A DNA stretch of 64,000 nucleotides from CANMIH01 sp049116335 (lineage in GTDB: Bacteria > Pseudomonadota > Alphaproteobacteria > Rhodobacterales > Rhodobacteraceae). Position numbers and translations under genes: made by a program. Of this stretch, positions 36,048 to 45,023 are shown one piece after another (positions within the stretch are counted from its first letter, which is position 1; each line of letters starts with the position of its first letter). The stretch lies in NCBI GenBank assembly GCA_049116335.1, contig JAGDYZ010000003.1, forward strand, positions 1 to 64,000, in the 5' to 3' direction. The notes under the pieces were generated by a model. It saw only the letters and a program-made list of their open reading frames with translations, was not told the DNA's origin and did no database searches.

Positions 36048-37601
36048 TTAGGCGTTCCACCAACGCTCCGCCATACGTGCGTTATCCATTTGCCACAGGT
36101 TGCCTACGGTGTCGGCAGTGGCGATTTTGTTGCTCACAGCCTGCACATAGTTGGCAAACATCGGCACCAGAACTCCACCATCGTCACGCAGGATCTGCTG
36201 CATTTCGGTGTATTGATCGCGGCGCTTGTTGCTGTCGAGCTCAGCGCGTGCAGTGATCAACAGCTCCTGGAAGCGGGCGCTGTCTTTCTCGTCCCACTGG
36301 CTGTCGTTCCAAGGCACACCTGCTTCATAGGCAGTCGAGAACATCCAATCCTCAGTTGCACGACCCGACCAATAGCAGGCGCAGAAGCCTTTCTTCAGCC
36401 AAACGTTCGACCAGTACCCATCCGCAGGTTCCTGCACCACGTTGATGTTGATGCCACCGGATTTGGCCGAGGCCTGATATAGTTGTGCTGCGTCTACCGC
36501 ACCTTCAAAGGCCGCGTTCGATGCCGACAGATCGATGTTGATCGAATCCAAGCCAGCTTCTTTCAGGTAGAACTTGGCCTTGTCTGGGTCATAGGCCGGA
36601 GCTTCCATGTCATGGGCAAAGAACTGGTTTGCCGGGCCAATTGGGGTGTCTTTACCCACGGCACCGTGGCCGAGCAGAACTTTGTCGACCATTTCCTGAC
36701 GGTTGATGCCGTGCTTCAGCGCGCGACGCACGTTGACGTCGTTGTACGGCGCAACATCGGTCAGCATTGGGAAGGTGTAGTGCTGGTTGCCGGTGACTTC
36801 CTGAATGCGCACATTCGGGTTGGCCTTCAGCAGCGCTTCGGTTTTGAAGTCGATGCGGTTGATGGCATCCACCTGACCGGTCAGCAATGCGTTCATACGC
36901 GCGGTGTTGTCGTTGATCGCGATATATTCGATCTCGTCAAACCAGCCCGCTTTGCCATCTTTGTAGTGGCTGTCGACACGGGTTGCGACCATGCGCACGC
37001 CCGGGTTGAAGCTCGAGACCTTGTACATGCCCGTACCAATGCCATTGGCGATCGCTTCTTCGATCTGACCCGCAGGATACATCAACAGGTGATAGTCCGA
37101 CATCAGGTACGGGAAGTCAGCGTTTCCGTTCTCCAGAACGAACTGAACCTGATGATCGGTGACTTTCTTCATCTCGGTGATGGCCGAAACGATAGGTTTC
37201 GCCGCCGATTTCGCGCCTTCAGCAACATGCAGCTGAAGCGATGCGATAACGTCATCGGCGCCAAAGGCTTTGCCATTGTGGAAGGTCACCCCCTGACGCA
37301 GGTTGAAGGTCCAAGTTTTGGCATCCGACGACGCTTCCCAGTCGGTGGCAAGCTCACCCACCAGGGTACCATCTGCCTGAATTTCGGTCAGACCGTCAAA
37401 AACCGCACCTTGAGCACTGGCAATCATAAACAGGTCAGAATGCGTCCGGCCGTCCCAGCTGTCGCTGGTGTTCGCGCCACCCAAACCTGCGCGCAGGCGG
37501 CCACCGCGTTTGGCAGCGGCGCGCAGCGGAAGGCCTGAGGCGGCCAAAACGCCGGCGGCTGCACCGGTGGTCAATAGTCCACGTCTGCTGATTGTGGTCA
37601 T
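36048..37601 (-). CDS. Peptide-type ABC transporter substrate-binding protein (family 5)
   Basis: A 517-residue periplasmic binding protein with a twin-arginine-like signal (SRRGLLTTGAAAGVLAASG). The mature part has family 5 features: KTWTFNLRQGVTFHNGKAFGADDV, DAINRIDFKTEALLKANP and a C-terminal QMDNARMAERWW. This family binds oligopeptides, nickel chelates or other solutes; substrate is not certain. It is the last gene of the operon, separated from the ATPase by two small hairpins that could uncouple its expression. Confidence 0.9.
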   Translation of the reverse strand: MTTISRRGLLTTGAAAGVLAASGLPLRAAAKRGGRLRAGLGGANTSDSWDGRTHSDLFMIASAQGAVFDGLTEIQADGTLVGELATDWEASSDAKTWTFNLRQGVTFHNGKAFGADDVIASLQLHVAEGAKSAAKPIVSAITEMKKVTDHQVQFVLENGNADFPYLMSDYHLLMYPAGQIEEAIANGIGTGMYKVSSFNPGVRMVATRVDSHYKDGKAGWFDEIEYIAINDNTARMNALLTGQVDAINRIDFKTEALLKANPNVRIQEVTGNQHYTFPMLTDVAPYNDVNVRRALKHGINRQEMVDKVLLGHGAVGKDTPIGPANQFFAHDMEAPAYDPDKAKFYLKEAGLDSINIDLSASNAAFEGAVDAAQLYQASAKSGGININVVQEPADGYWSNVWLKKGFCACYWSGRATEDWMFSTAYEAGVPWNDSQWDEKDSARFQELLITARAELDSNKRRDQYTEMQQILRDDGGVLVPMFANYVQAVSNKIATADTVGNLWQMDNARMAERWWNA

Positions 37602-37626
37602 GTCACATCTCCTTGTTGGACAATTT

Positions 37627-37667
37627 GGCGGTAGGATCCGCCATTATTCGGCACCCGTTACCGGGTG
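37627..37667 (-). other. Two tandem hairpins before the solute-binding gene
   Basis: GGCGG/CCGCC (37627-37642) and CACCCG/CGGGTG (37652-37667) stems occupy the 70-base gap between the ATPase stop and the binding-protein start. Neither has a T-run. Such intercistronic hairpins often stabilise the highly expressed binding-protein message; that role is inferred. Confidence 0.4.
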
Positions 37668-37671
37668 ATTC

Positions 37672-39342
37672 TCAATTCATTTTACCCACAGCTGCGTCGC
37701 CGATGTTATCAACTCCGCGTTCACTGAGCAGTTTATCAAGCCAATCCGGGTCCATCTCCGGCACCGAGCTTAGCAAAAGATCGGTGTAGGGATGGTGGGG
37801 CGGCGTGAACATGTCCTGCTTGGGACCCTGTTCGACAACCTCACCGTTTTTCATCACAACCACCTCATCCGCAATGGATTTCACCGTAGCCAGGTCATGT
37901 GTAATGAACATGTAGCTCAGGCCCAATTTGTCCTGCAGATCCGCCAAAAGCCGCAAAATACCCTCGGCGACAAGCTGATCCAGCGCGCTGGTAACTTCGT
38001 CACAAATAATAAACTTAGGCTCTGCTGCCAAAGACCGGGCGATACCGATCCGCTGTTTCTGACCACCAGACATCTCCGACGGCAGGCGATCAATAAACTG
38101 GCTTGCGGGCAATTCGATCTGTTCCAGAAGCTCTTCTACACGCTTGCGTTTTTCACGCCCTTTCAGGCCCGTGTAGAACTCAACCGGACGGCCAATGATC
38201 TCACCCACAGTTTTCCGCGGGTTCAGAGCGGTATCCGCCATCTGATAGATCATCTGAGCCTGTTGCAACTGGTGATTGCTTCGCTTGCGATAATCTAGCG
38301 GAAGCATCTCTCCATCCAGCTCAACGTGCCCAAGACGCGGCGGTAACAATCCAGTGATACAACGTGCCGTGGTCGATTTTCCCGACCCGGATTCGCCCAC
38401 AACGGCAACGGTCCGTCCCTCATGGATGTCAAAGCTGACATCTCTCAGAACGTCGATTTTTCCATAGGCTGCTGTAACCCCTTGTACAGAGACAACGGGC
38501 GTTGCCCCGGTATGCACCGCAGGCTTTTGTGGGCGCTGGAATTCACGTACGGCCCACAGGCTTTTGGTATAATCCTGTGTTGGGTTTGAGAGCATCTCGC
38601 GGGTTTCTGCCTCTTCGACTTCATCCCCCTTGAGCAGCACTTTGATCCGGTCCGCCATCTGCGCCACAACCGCAAGGTCGTGGGTGATATAGATCGCAGC
38701 CGTGTCGAACTCTTCGACGATTTGCCGGATCGACGCCAAAACTTCGATTTGAGTTGTCACGTCCAAGGCGGTGGTCGGCTCATCAAAGATGATTAGATCC
38801 GGACGGCAGGCCATCGCCATCGCCGTCATCGCCCGCTGAAGCTGTCCACCAGACACCTGGTGCGGATAGCGAAACCCGATCTCATCAGGATTGGGCAGAC
38901 GGAGCTTGCGATAAAGCTCAACCCCATCCAACTCACTTTCAGACCGTCCCGAAATCCCATGCTGAACCGGGGCTTCGGTGTGCTGATCAATCAACTTATG
39001 CGACGGGTTGAAGCTCGCCGCGGCAGATTGGGCAACATAGGCGATGCGTTTGCCCAGAAGTTGGCGTTTCTCCTCGGCGCTGGCCGAGAGAAGATCAATG
39101 CCGTCAAACACCACCGACCCGCTAGAGATACGCACCCCGTCGCGGCAAAACCCCATAGAGGCGAGCCCCAAAGTGGATTTCCCCGCCCCTGATTCCCCGA
39201 TCAGGCCAAGAACCTCACCCCGTTTCAGAGTGAGATCAACGCCATTGATGATCGGGTGCCAGGTTTCGTCGCTGCGCCCTTCAAGATACACGTCGCGCAT
39301 CTCGACCAGCAGATCGCTGGATTGCGTGGCTGTGTCGCTCAT
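37672..39342 (-). CDS. Dual ATPase of peptide-type ABC transporter (DppD-DppF fusion)
   Basis: A 556-residue protein with two full ATPase domains. The first has Walker A GESGAGKST (49-57), signature VSGGQLQR (163-170) and FDEPT; the second has GESGSGKST (316-324), MSGGQKQR and IICDEVTSALD. Opp/Dpp systems usually use two separate ATPases; the fused form is common in alphaproteobacteria. The second Q-loop reads QMADTALNP instead of the usual QDP form. It starts four bases after the permease stop. Confidence 0.93.
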   Translation of the reverse strand: MSDTATQSSDLLVEMRDVYLEGRSDETWHPIINGVDLTLKRGEVLGLIGESGAGKSTLGLASMGFCRDGVRISSGSVVFDGIDLLSASAEEKRQLLGKRIAYVAQSAAASFNPSHKLIDQHTEAPVQHGISGRSESELDGVELYRKLRLPNPDEIGFRYPHQVSGGQLQRAMTAMAMACRPDLIIFDEPTTALDVTTQIEVLASIRQIVEEFDTAAIYITHDLAVVAQMADRIKVLLKGDEVEEAETREMLSNPTQDYTKSLWAVREFQRPQKPAVHTGATPVVSVQGVTAAYGKIDVLRDVSFDIHEGRTVAVVGESGSGKSTTARCITGLLPPRLGHVELDGEMLPLDYRKRSNHQLQQAQMIYQMADTALNPRKTVGEIIGRPVEFYTGLKGREKRKRVEELLEQIELPASQFIDRLPSEMSGGQKQRIGIARSLAAEPKFIICDEVTSALDQLVAEGILRLLADLQDKLGLSYMFITHDLATVKSIADEVVVMKNGEVVEQGPKQDMFTPPHHPYTDLLLSSVPEMDPDWLDKLLSERGVDNIGDAAVGKMN

Positions 39343-39346
39343 AGTG

Positions 39347-40543
39347 TTACTCCTTCAGCCCCGAACTGCGATGCAGCATCCAATCAACCACAAAGTTCAC
39401 CGCAACAGTCAGCAGCGCGATTGCCCCCGCAGCCATCAAAGGTGCGGCAGAAATCTGTGGTGCAAAGGCGGCGTAGTTGATGAAGGCCGAAAGGTCTTTC
39501 ACCATGGTGCCCCAATCCGCCAGCGGTGGCTGGATACCCACACCGAGGAAGCTCAGCGAGGAAATTGTCAGGAAAACAAAGCAGAAGCGCAGACCAAATT
39601 CAGCAAGCAATGGAGCCGTCGCATTTGGCAGGATCTCGCGGAACACGATATATCCCAGCTTTTCGCCACGTAGTTTCGCCGCTTCGATATAGTCCATCAC
39701 CACAATGTTCATGCCCACAGCCCGCGCAAGGCGGAACACGCGCGTCGAGTCGATGAGAGCCATGATCAGAATCATAGCCATAGTCAGCCCCGCGCCTTGA
39801 ACCCAGGCCGAAGCCACGGTGATCAGGAGAAGCGCGAAAATGAGCGACGGAATGGCCATCAAAACATCAACGGTACGCGACAAGACCTGATCGACCCATC
39901 CCCGCAATGTGGCCGCAAGAAACCCAAGGCTTCCGCCGAGGAAAAAGGCCAAAAGCGTGGTAACAAACGCAATTCCCACCGTGTTTTGCGCGCCGTAGAT
40001 CAAACGTGACAGGATATCCCGGCCAATCTGATCGGTGCCAAGCGGAAAGTCAGGGTTGCCCCCAAGAGCAGGATTACCGCCCGGAACAACGTTCGCTTGC
40101 GGAAACACCGTTTCCTGACCATGCGGTGCAATCAGCCCGGCAAAGATCGCAAGGATGGCGTAGATGAGAATGATCAGGATACCAAAACTTGCCGTCAAAG
40201 GCATCTGACGGAACAGTTTACGTGTCCCACCGGTCCCCACGGACCGACCAAACAAGCGGAAGATCCAAGCCGCGATCGCAGACAGAACCAATCCTTGGAC
40301 CGCCATAACAAAGAAGAAGTATTTGTTGGCGGTCTGCTCATCCATGACAAAGCGTGCCTGCACCCAGGTCCAGATGACCCAAGCCAGAACAGCCACCCCA
40401 AGCGCATAGCCAAAGGCCACAGCAAACGGCATGTCGCGGAATTTCGGTGCATTCCCAGTCAGTTTTTGCCCGGCAAAGCGGAATATCCAGCCCGCCGCAA
40501 CAAGGGCCACGAGGACCACAAAGAAAGTTGTCCAGCCGCTCAT
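39347..40543 (-). CDS. Peptide-type ABC transporter permease (DppC-like) with N-terminal extension
   Basis: A 398-residue permease. Residues after about 115 form the usual DppC-like unit with GTDQIGRDILSRLIYGAQNT and the EAA loop YIEAAKLRGEKLGYIVFREILPNA. The first hundred residues are extra, with about three hydrophobic segments (3-20, 42-62, 75-98), making it about 100 residues longer than typical members. It starts four bases inside the end of the other permease gene (overlap). Confidence 0.9.
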   Translation of the reverse strand: MSGWTTFFVVLVALVAAGWIFRFAGQKLTGNAPKFRDMPFAVAFGYALGVAVLAWVIWTWVQARFVMDEQTANKYFFFVMAVQGLVLSAIAAWIFRLFGRSVGTGGTRKLFRQMPLTASFGILIILIYAILAIFAGLIAPHGQETVFPQANVVPGGNPALGGNPDFPLGTDQIGRDILSRLIYGAQNTVGIAFVTTLLAFFLGGSLGFLAATLRGWVDQVLSRTVDVLMAIPSLIFALLLITVASAWVQGAGLTMAMILIMALIDSTRVFRLARAVGMNIVVMDYIEAAKLRGEKLGYIVFREILPNATAPLLAEFGLRFCFVFLTISSLSFLGVGIQPPLADWGTMVKDLSAFINYAAFAPQISAAPLMAAGAIALLTVAVNFVVDWMLHRSSGLKE

Positions 40544-41535
40544 TTCGGATGCCTCAGACGTGGGTTCGATACAATCGACAGAATATCCGCGGTCAGATTG
40601 AGCAGGATGTAGGCTGCCGCAAAGATCAGACAGCAGGCCTGTACAACCGGGATGTCACGGATTTTCACACTGTCAACAAACAGCTGACCAATGCCCGGAT
40701 AAACAAACACCACTTCAACCACGACCACACCGGTGATCAGATAAGCAAGGTTGAGCGCAATGACGTTGATGATCGGCGCCAAGGCATTGGGCAGCGCATG
40801 TTTGACAATCACCCGCATCGGCGTGATCCCCTTCAGGCGGGCCATCTCGATATAGGGCGACGCTAGAAGGTTGATGATCGCAGCCCGGGTCATCCGCATC
40901 ATATGCGCCGTCACAACCAAAGTCAGAGTCAAAGCAGGAAGAAGTGTTTTGTTCAGACGTTCGCTGAAGGCCATTCCGTCATAGATATTCGACAGAGAGG
41001 GCAAGATCGGGTTCATCACAGCGAGGAACAGGATCAACACATAGGCCAGAAAGAATTCTGGTGATGAGATCGAACTGAGAGTGGTTATGTTGGTTGCGCG
41101 ATCAAAAACCGAGTTGCGGTACAGCGCGGCCAAGATCCCCAGAGCAACCGAGAAAGGAACCGCAATTGCGGCGGTCACACCTGCCAAGAACATGGTGTTT
41201 GCAAATCGCGGTGCGATTTGTGCGGCGACGGTGGTTCGAACACCACTGTCTTCACCAACAAAGCTGGCGAAATTGGCCTGGGCAAACGAATTGCCCAAAT
41301 CCCCTTGTATGGCCCCACCTAACCACTGCACGTAACGTGTGATCGGGTGCTGATCGAGTCCAAGATCCTTACGGATGGCTTCGACCGCTTCTGGGGTTGC
41401 CCCTTGGCCTAGGATGGCCTGGGCAAAGTCGCCTGGAAGCATGTTCACTGCCGTGAAGATAACTATCGAGACAACGAAGAGCGTCAGGACCCCTAGGGCG
41501 AGACGCTGAGCGATGATTGTGAGAACTGAGTTCAA
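40540..41535 (-). CDS. Peptide-type ABC transporter permease (DppB-like)
   Basis: A 331-residue permease with the DppB pattern: LGLDQHPITRYVQWLGGAIQGDLGNS, about six membrane segments, and the EAA loop YIEMARLKGITPMRVIVKHALPNA. The start appears to be a TTG at 41535, since no ATG or GTG lies before the first membrane helix; GGGA is only two bases upstream. It heads the four-gene importer, 104 bases after a prolyl aminopeptidase. Confidence 0.9.
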   Translation of the reverse strand: MNSVLTIIAQRLALGVLTLFVVSIVIFTAVNMLPGDFAQAILGQGATPEAVEAIRKDLGLDQHPITRYVQWLGGAIQGDLGNSFAQANFASFVGEDSGVRTTVAAQIAPRFANTMFLAGVTAAIAVPFSVALGILAALYRNSVFDRATNITTLSSISSPEFFLAYVLILFLAVMNPILPSLSNIYDGMAFSERLNKTLLPALTLTLVVTAHMMRMTRAAIINLLASPYIEMARLKGITPMRVIVKHALPNALAPIINVIALNLAYLITGVVVVEVVFVYPGIGQLFVDSVKIRDIPVVQACCLIFAAAYILLNLTADILSIVSNPRLRHPK

Positions 41536-41639
41536 GATCCCTGTCGGCGTTTTTTTTCAGTTATCCCTCAGCGTAACCCCTCAGTTTCTCATGTAAAGGG
41601 TCCAAAAACGGATCTTAATGTCGGAAACGCGACAGCACG

Positions 41640-42617
41640 CTAACGCCATTGCTCTGCAATTGTGTCCATGGCGGAAACCAGCGCCGCACTGATTCCCGGT
41701 TCCGATAGCGCGTGTCCCGCATTTCGAATCATCTTCAACTCGACATTTTGCCACGCTTGCGCCAGCTCCCAGGCCCGCTGCGGCGGACAGATCATGTCAT
41801 ATCGCCCCTGAACAATGATCCCCGGAATCTCAGAAATGCGGTCAACATTTTTGAGGATCCAACCATCTTCGGACAGGAACCCGGCATTGACGAAATAGTG
41901 GTTCTCAAGCCGCGCAAAAGCACGTGCATAATCTCCTGGAGCTTCGCCGCCATATCCGCTTGAATTGACCGAGGCGAGCGCATTTTCCCAAGCGGACCAA
42001 GCCTGCGCAAACTTTATCTCTTCGCGTAGATCGCCCCCAAACAACCGAGAGTGATAGGCCGCAATCATGTCGCCACGCTCATTTTCTGGGATCAGATCGC
42101 GGAATCGGGCCCAGGTTTCAGGCCAAAACTGCCCTGCCCCGCCCCCGTAGAACCAATCCAGCTCGACCTGCGTCATCATAAAGACACCGCGCAGCACGAG
42201 GTACGACACCCGCTCGGGATGAGAAATGGCATATATCAGCGCCAGAGTGGCCCCCCAGCTTCCGCCGAACACGATAAACTGGTCGATGCCAAGCTGGTTC
42301 CGGATCATTTCAATATCCGCCACCAGATCCCAGGTGGTGTTGTTCACAACACTGGCATGTGGTCGTGAGCGACCACAGCCACGCTGGTCAAACAAGATGA
42401 CGCGATATACATCGGGGTCGAAATAGCGGCGCATCGCAGGGCTGCATCCGCCACCTGGGCCACCATGAAACACAATGACCGGCACACCCTTGGGATTACC
42501 GCATTGCTCCACGTAAATATGGTGCCCATCTCCGGTATCGAGCACCCTGTAATCGTAGGGTTCGATTGGAGGATAAAGATATTGAACTGCGCGCTTTTGG
42601 CCCGGGAATTTGTCCAT
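41640..42617 (-). CDS. pip: Prolyl aminopeptidase (proline iminopeptidase)
   Basis: A 325-residue alpha/beta hydrolase of family S33. It has the oxyanion FHGGPGGG, the DQRGCGRSRPH segment, the nucleophile elbow GGSWGATLAL and a C-terminal His in RNAGHALSEPG. It removes N-terminal proline from peptides in the cytoplasm. It lies upstream of the peptide-type importer on the same strand, suggesting use of imported peptides; the 104-base gap leaves cotranscription open. It is divergent from ubiG by 47 bases. Confidence 0.94.
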   Translation of the reverse strand: MDKFPGQKRAVQYLYPPIEPYDYRVLDTGDGHHIYVEQCGNPKGVPVIVFHGGPGGGCSPAMRRYFDPDVYRVILFDQRGCGRSRPHASVVNNTTWDLVADIEMIRNQLGIDQFIVFGGSWGATLALIYAISHPERVSYLVLRGVFMMTQVELDWFYGGGAGQFWPETWARFRDLIPENERGDMIAAYHSRLFGGDLREEIKFAQAWSAWENALASVNSSGYGGEAPGDYARAFARLENHYFVNAGFLSEDGWILKNVDRISEIPGIIVQGRYDMICPPQRAWELAQAWQNVELKMIRNAGHALSEPGISAALVSAMDTIAEQWR

Positions 42618-42664
42618 AGTTACTCTATATTGTGCTTCTCAGGCAAAAGACCATGGGGAACGTC

Positions 42665-43399
42665 ATGACGTCTACAGTCGATCCGTCCGAAGTTGCAAAA
42701 TTTGAAGCCATGGCCGCCGAATGGTGGGACCCCCATGGAAAGTTCAAACCGCTTCATATGATGAATCCGGTGCGATTGGATTACATCACAACCCAGATCG
42801 CGGGTGAGTTTGACCGTGATCTGTCGCAGGACACACCGTTCAAAGGATTGCGCATCCTCGACATCGGCTGTGGCGGCGGGTTACTGTGTGAGCCCATGGC
42901 CCGCCTTGGTGCCGAGATCGTTGGCGTTGATGCCGCCGGGGGCAACATTCCTGTGGCGCAGGCCCATGCCGCTCAGTCCGATCTGAATATCGACTACCGC
43001 CACACCACAGCCGAAGCTCTGGCTGAAGCCGGTGAACAGTTCGACATTGTTCTGAACATGGAAGTGGTTGAACACGTGGCCGATCCGCCGGCCTACCTGA
43101 CCGCCTGTCAGCAGCTTTTGAAACCCGGCGGCTTACACCTGTGCTCTACCATCAACCGCAATCCCAAAAGTTTCGCGGTCGCCATCGTCGGCGCCGAATT
43201 TGTGATGCGCTGGCTGCCCAAGGGCACGCATGAATGGAACAAATTCATTACACCGGACGAGCTGTATGAACTATTGCGGAATGCCGGATTGGAACCCGTG
43301 GATCGCAAAGGCTATGTCTTCAACCCGATCAGCTGGCGTTGGAGCATCTCAGACCGCGATCTGTCGGTGAATTACGTCACGGCTGCGCTGAAAAGATAG
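42665..43399 (+). CDS. ubiG: Ubiquinone biosynthesis O-methyltransferase
   Basis: A 244-residue SAM-dependent methyltransferase. The N-terminal KFEAMAAEWWDPHGKFKPLHMMNP is the UbiG signature, followed by motif I ILDIGCGGGLLCEP and MEVVEHVADP. It performs both O-methylations of ubiquinone synthesis. The ATG at 42665 follows GGGGAACGTC; ATG 42653 is a weaker option. ubiE and ubiB lie 18 kb downstream. Confidence 0.96.
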   Translation: MTSTVDPSEVAKFEAMAAEWWDPHGKFKPLHMMNPVRLDYITTQIAGEFDRDLSQDTPFKGLRILDIGCGGGLLCEPMARLGAEIVGVDAAGGNIPVAQAHAAQSDLNIDYRHTTAEALAEAGEQFDIVLNMEVVEHVADPPAYLTACQQLLKPGGLHLCSTINRNPKSFAVAIVGAEFVMRWLPKGTHEWNKFITPDELYELLRNAGLEPVDRKGYVFNPISWRWSISDRDLSVNYVTAALKR

Positions 43400-43464
43400 G
43401 TCTGCCCGTCTTTTACAGGAGGCGGGGCAGCGCCCCTCGCCTCCGAATTTTCTTGAAAATTCGG

Positions 43465-43896
43465 CTACTCTTCCAATCGCATTCGCATGTCGCGCAGCAC
43501 GGGGATAGCCGCGCGCACCCGGTCATCCCCCAGATCCTGTACCATCTCGTCCAACAAAGGTGTGATCGCGGCCAAGGCCGCATCTCGGGCTGATTTTCCC
43601 GCCGGACTGATCGCGACAAACTTGCGACGCGCGTCATCCCAATCCGGCCGGATATGGACGTATCCTGCCACCTCAAGTTTTCCCAAGGTGTTTGTCATCG
43701 CGCCACGTGTCACGTGAAACGCTTTGGCCAACTGTGCCGGCGTTTTCTCTCCTCCGCGCGCCAAGTGATTAAGCACCGAAAAATGCGAGATTTCCATTTT
43801 GTTGGGCAACACTTTGGTCAGCTGAGCGCGCAGCATTTGATCTACTGTCAGGATTTCACTGATCAGCGAAATGGCAAGCGCGCCTTCAGAACTCAT
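43465..43896 (-). CDS. MarR family transcriptional regulator
   Basis: A 143-residue winged-helix protein. The SHFSVLNHLARGGEKTPAQLAKAF helix, VTRGAMTNTLGKLEVAGYV recognition helix and the WDDARRKFVAISPAGK wing are MarR features. GAGG lies six bases before the ATG. It is last in the comF-grxC-nitrilase block, with the hydrolase stop overlapping its start by four bases. The regulated genes are unknown. Confidence 0.9.
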   Translation of the reverse strand: MSSEGALAISLISEILTVDQMLRAQLTKVLPNKMEISHFSVLNHLARGGEKTPAQLAKAFHVTRGAMTNTLGKLEVAGYVHIRPDWDDARRKFVAISPAGKSARDAALAAITPLLDEMVQDLGDDRVRAAIPVLRDMRMRLEE

Positions 43897-44726
43897 TTTG
43901 GTCCTCGGAACTCTCGGTCATGGGTCAGCGCAGGCACCTTGCGGCGCGCGTCGTCCACCTGAGATAGGTCAATATCAACGCAATAGACACCCGGCTCGGT
44001 TCCAGCATCCAACAAAACCTCGCCCCATGGCGCGACAACTATGGAATGCCCATAGGTTTTGCGCGACCGGCCCTGTGAAATGTCATGGGTGCCGGTTTGA
44101 CCCGGAGCCAGAACAAAACACCCCGTTTCAATGGCACGGGCCTGTAACAGGGGCTGCCAATGCCATGGGCCCGTCCCAGGAGAAAAGGCCGCGGGCACGG
44201 TCAGGATTCGTGCACCAGCTTGGGCCAATGCCCGGTGCAAATAGGCGAACCGCACATCGTAACACACCGTCATGCCAACGGGGCCAAAGGGTGTTTCTGC
44301 CACAACCGCCTGCTCACCGGGGGCATAGCCATCAGATTCGCGATGGGTCTCTTCCGGTGTAACCTGCACATCAAACATGTGCATCTTGTCGTACCGCCCA
44401 GCAATCTCCCCCTGATCATCAATCAGGATCGAGCGGTTGGCAAACCGCTCTTCTGGCGGATCGGATTTCAGAGCAAGCGACCCCGCTAAAACCCAAAGCC
44501 CAAGCGCCTTGGCTTCCGCACGCAACCCCGCAAGTGTCAGATCTTCTGCCTCGACCTGTAACACGCTTTGCTGATGTGTCCGGCTCCCCGAAACACAGTT
44601 CATCACTTCGGGCGCGAGCGCAAATGCAGCGCCCTGCTCCTTGGCCTCACGCAACATGGCGCAGGCGGTGTTCAAATTCTCTTCGGGATTGTCCGAAGAA
44701 CACATCTGGAGCAGGGCAACACGCAT
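43893..44726 (-). CDS. Carbon-nitrogen hydrolase (nitrilase superfamily, Nit-like)
   Basis: A 277-residue nitrilase-superfamily amidase. The catalytic triad is visible as Glu in LAPEVMN (E40), Lys in RYDKMHMFDV and Cys in MTVCYDVRF. The YDKMHMFDV and CYDVRF motifs fit the Nit1/Nit2 branch, which removes deaminated glutathione or hydrolyses omega-amides. Next to glutaredoxin, deaminated-glutathione repair is an attractive but unproven role. Confidence 0.9.
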   Translation of the reverse strand: MRVALLQMCSSDNPEENLNTACAMLREAKEQGAAFALAPEVMNCVSGSRTHQQSVLQVEAEDLTLAGLRAEAKALGLWVLAGSLALKSDPPEERFANRSILIDDQGEIAGRYDKMHMFDVQVTPEETHRESDGYAPGEQAVVAETPFGPVGMTVCYDVRFAYLHRALAQAGARILTVPAAFSPGTGPWHWQPLLQARAIETGCFVLAPGQTGTHDISQGRSRKTYGHSIVVAPWGEVLLDAGTEPGVYCVDIDLSQVDDARRKVPALTHDREFRGPK

Positions 44727-44729
44727 CAG

Positions 44730-44987
44730 TTATCCAGCCAACAGTGGGTCAAGTTTGCCGGACTGCTCAAGCGCAAACAGATCATCACAGCCGCCGACAT
44801 GGGTCTCACCAATGAAAATCTGCGGCACTGTATGACGCCCGCCAGCGCGTTCCATCATCTCAGGCTTGCGCTCGGGGCTTGTGAGCACGTTGATTTCGCT
44901 AAACTCAACGCCCTTCTGGTTCAGCAACCGCTTGGCTGCGTGACAGAAGCCGCACAGAGGCGATGTGTAGATTTCGACATTTTGCAT
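44730..44987 (-). CDS. grxC: Glutaredoxin 3
   Basis: An 85-residue glutaredoxin. The active site reads CGFC (C12, C15) where GrxC usually has CPYC; the HTVPQIFIGETHVGGCDDL cis-proline and glutathione-binding part is standard. It should still reduce disulfides with glutathione. It lies three bases from the hydrolase gene and 36 from comF, in one transcriptional run. Confidence 0.93.
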   Translation of the reverse strand: MQNVEIYTSPLCGFCHAAKRLLNQKGVEFSEINVLTSPERKPEMMERAGGRHTVPQIFIGETHVGGCDDLFALEQSGKLDPLLAG

Positions 44988-45023
44988 GTGACATTCCTAA
45001 CTTTGAAACCGTTCTAAGGCCAG

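Noticed and set aside
36483..37538. 351-codon plus-strand reading frame
   Set aside because: It lies antisense within the solute-binding protein gene; its length is a by-product of GC-rich codon use, with no recognisable domain.
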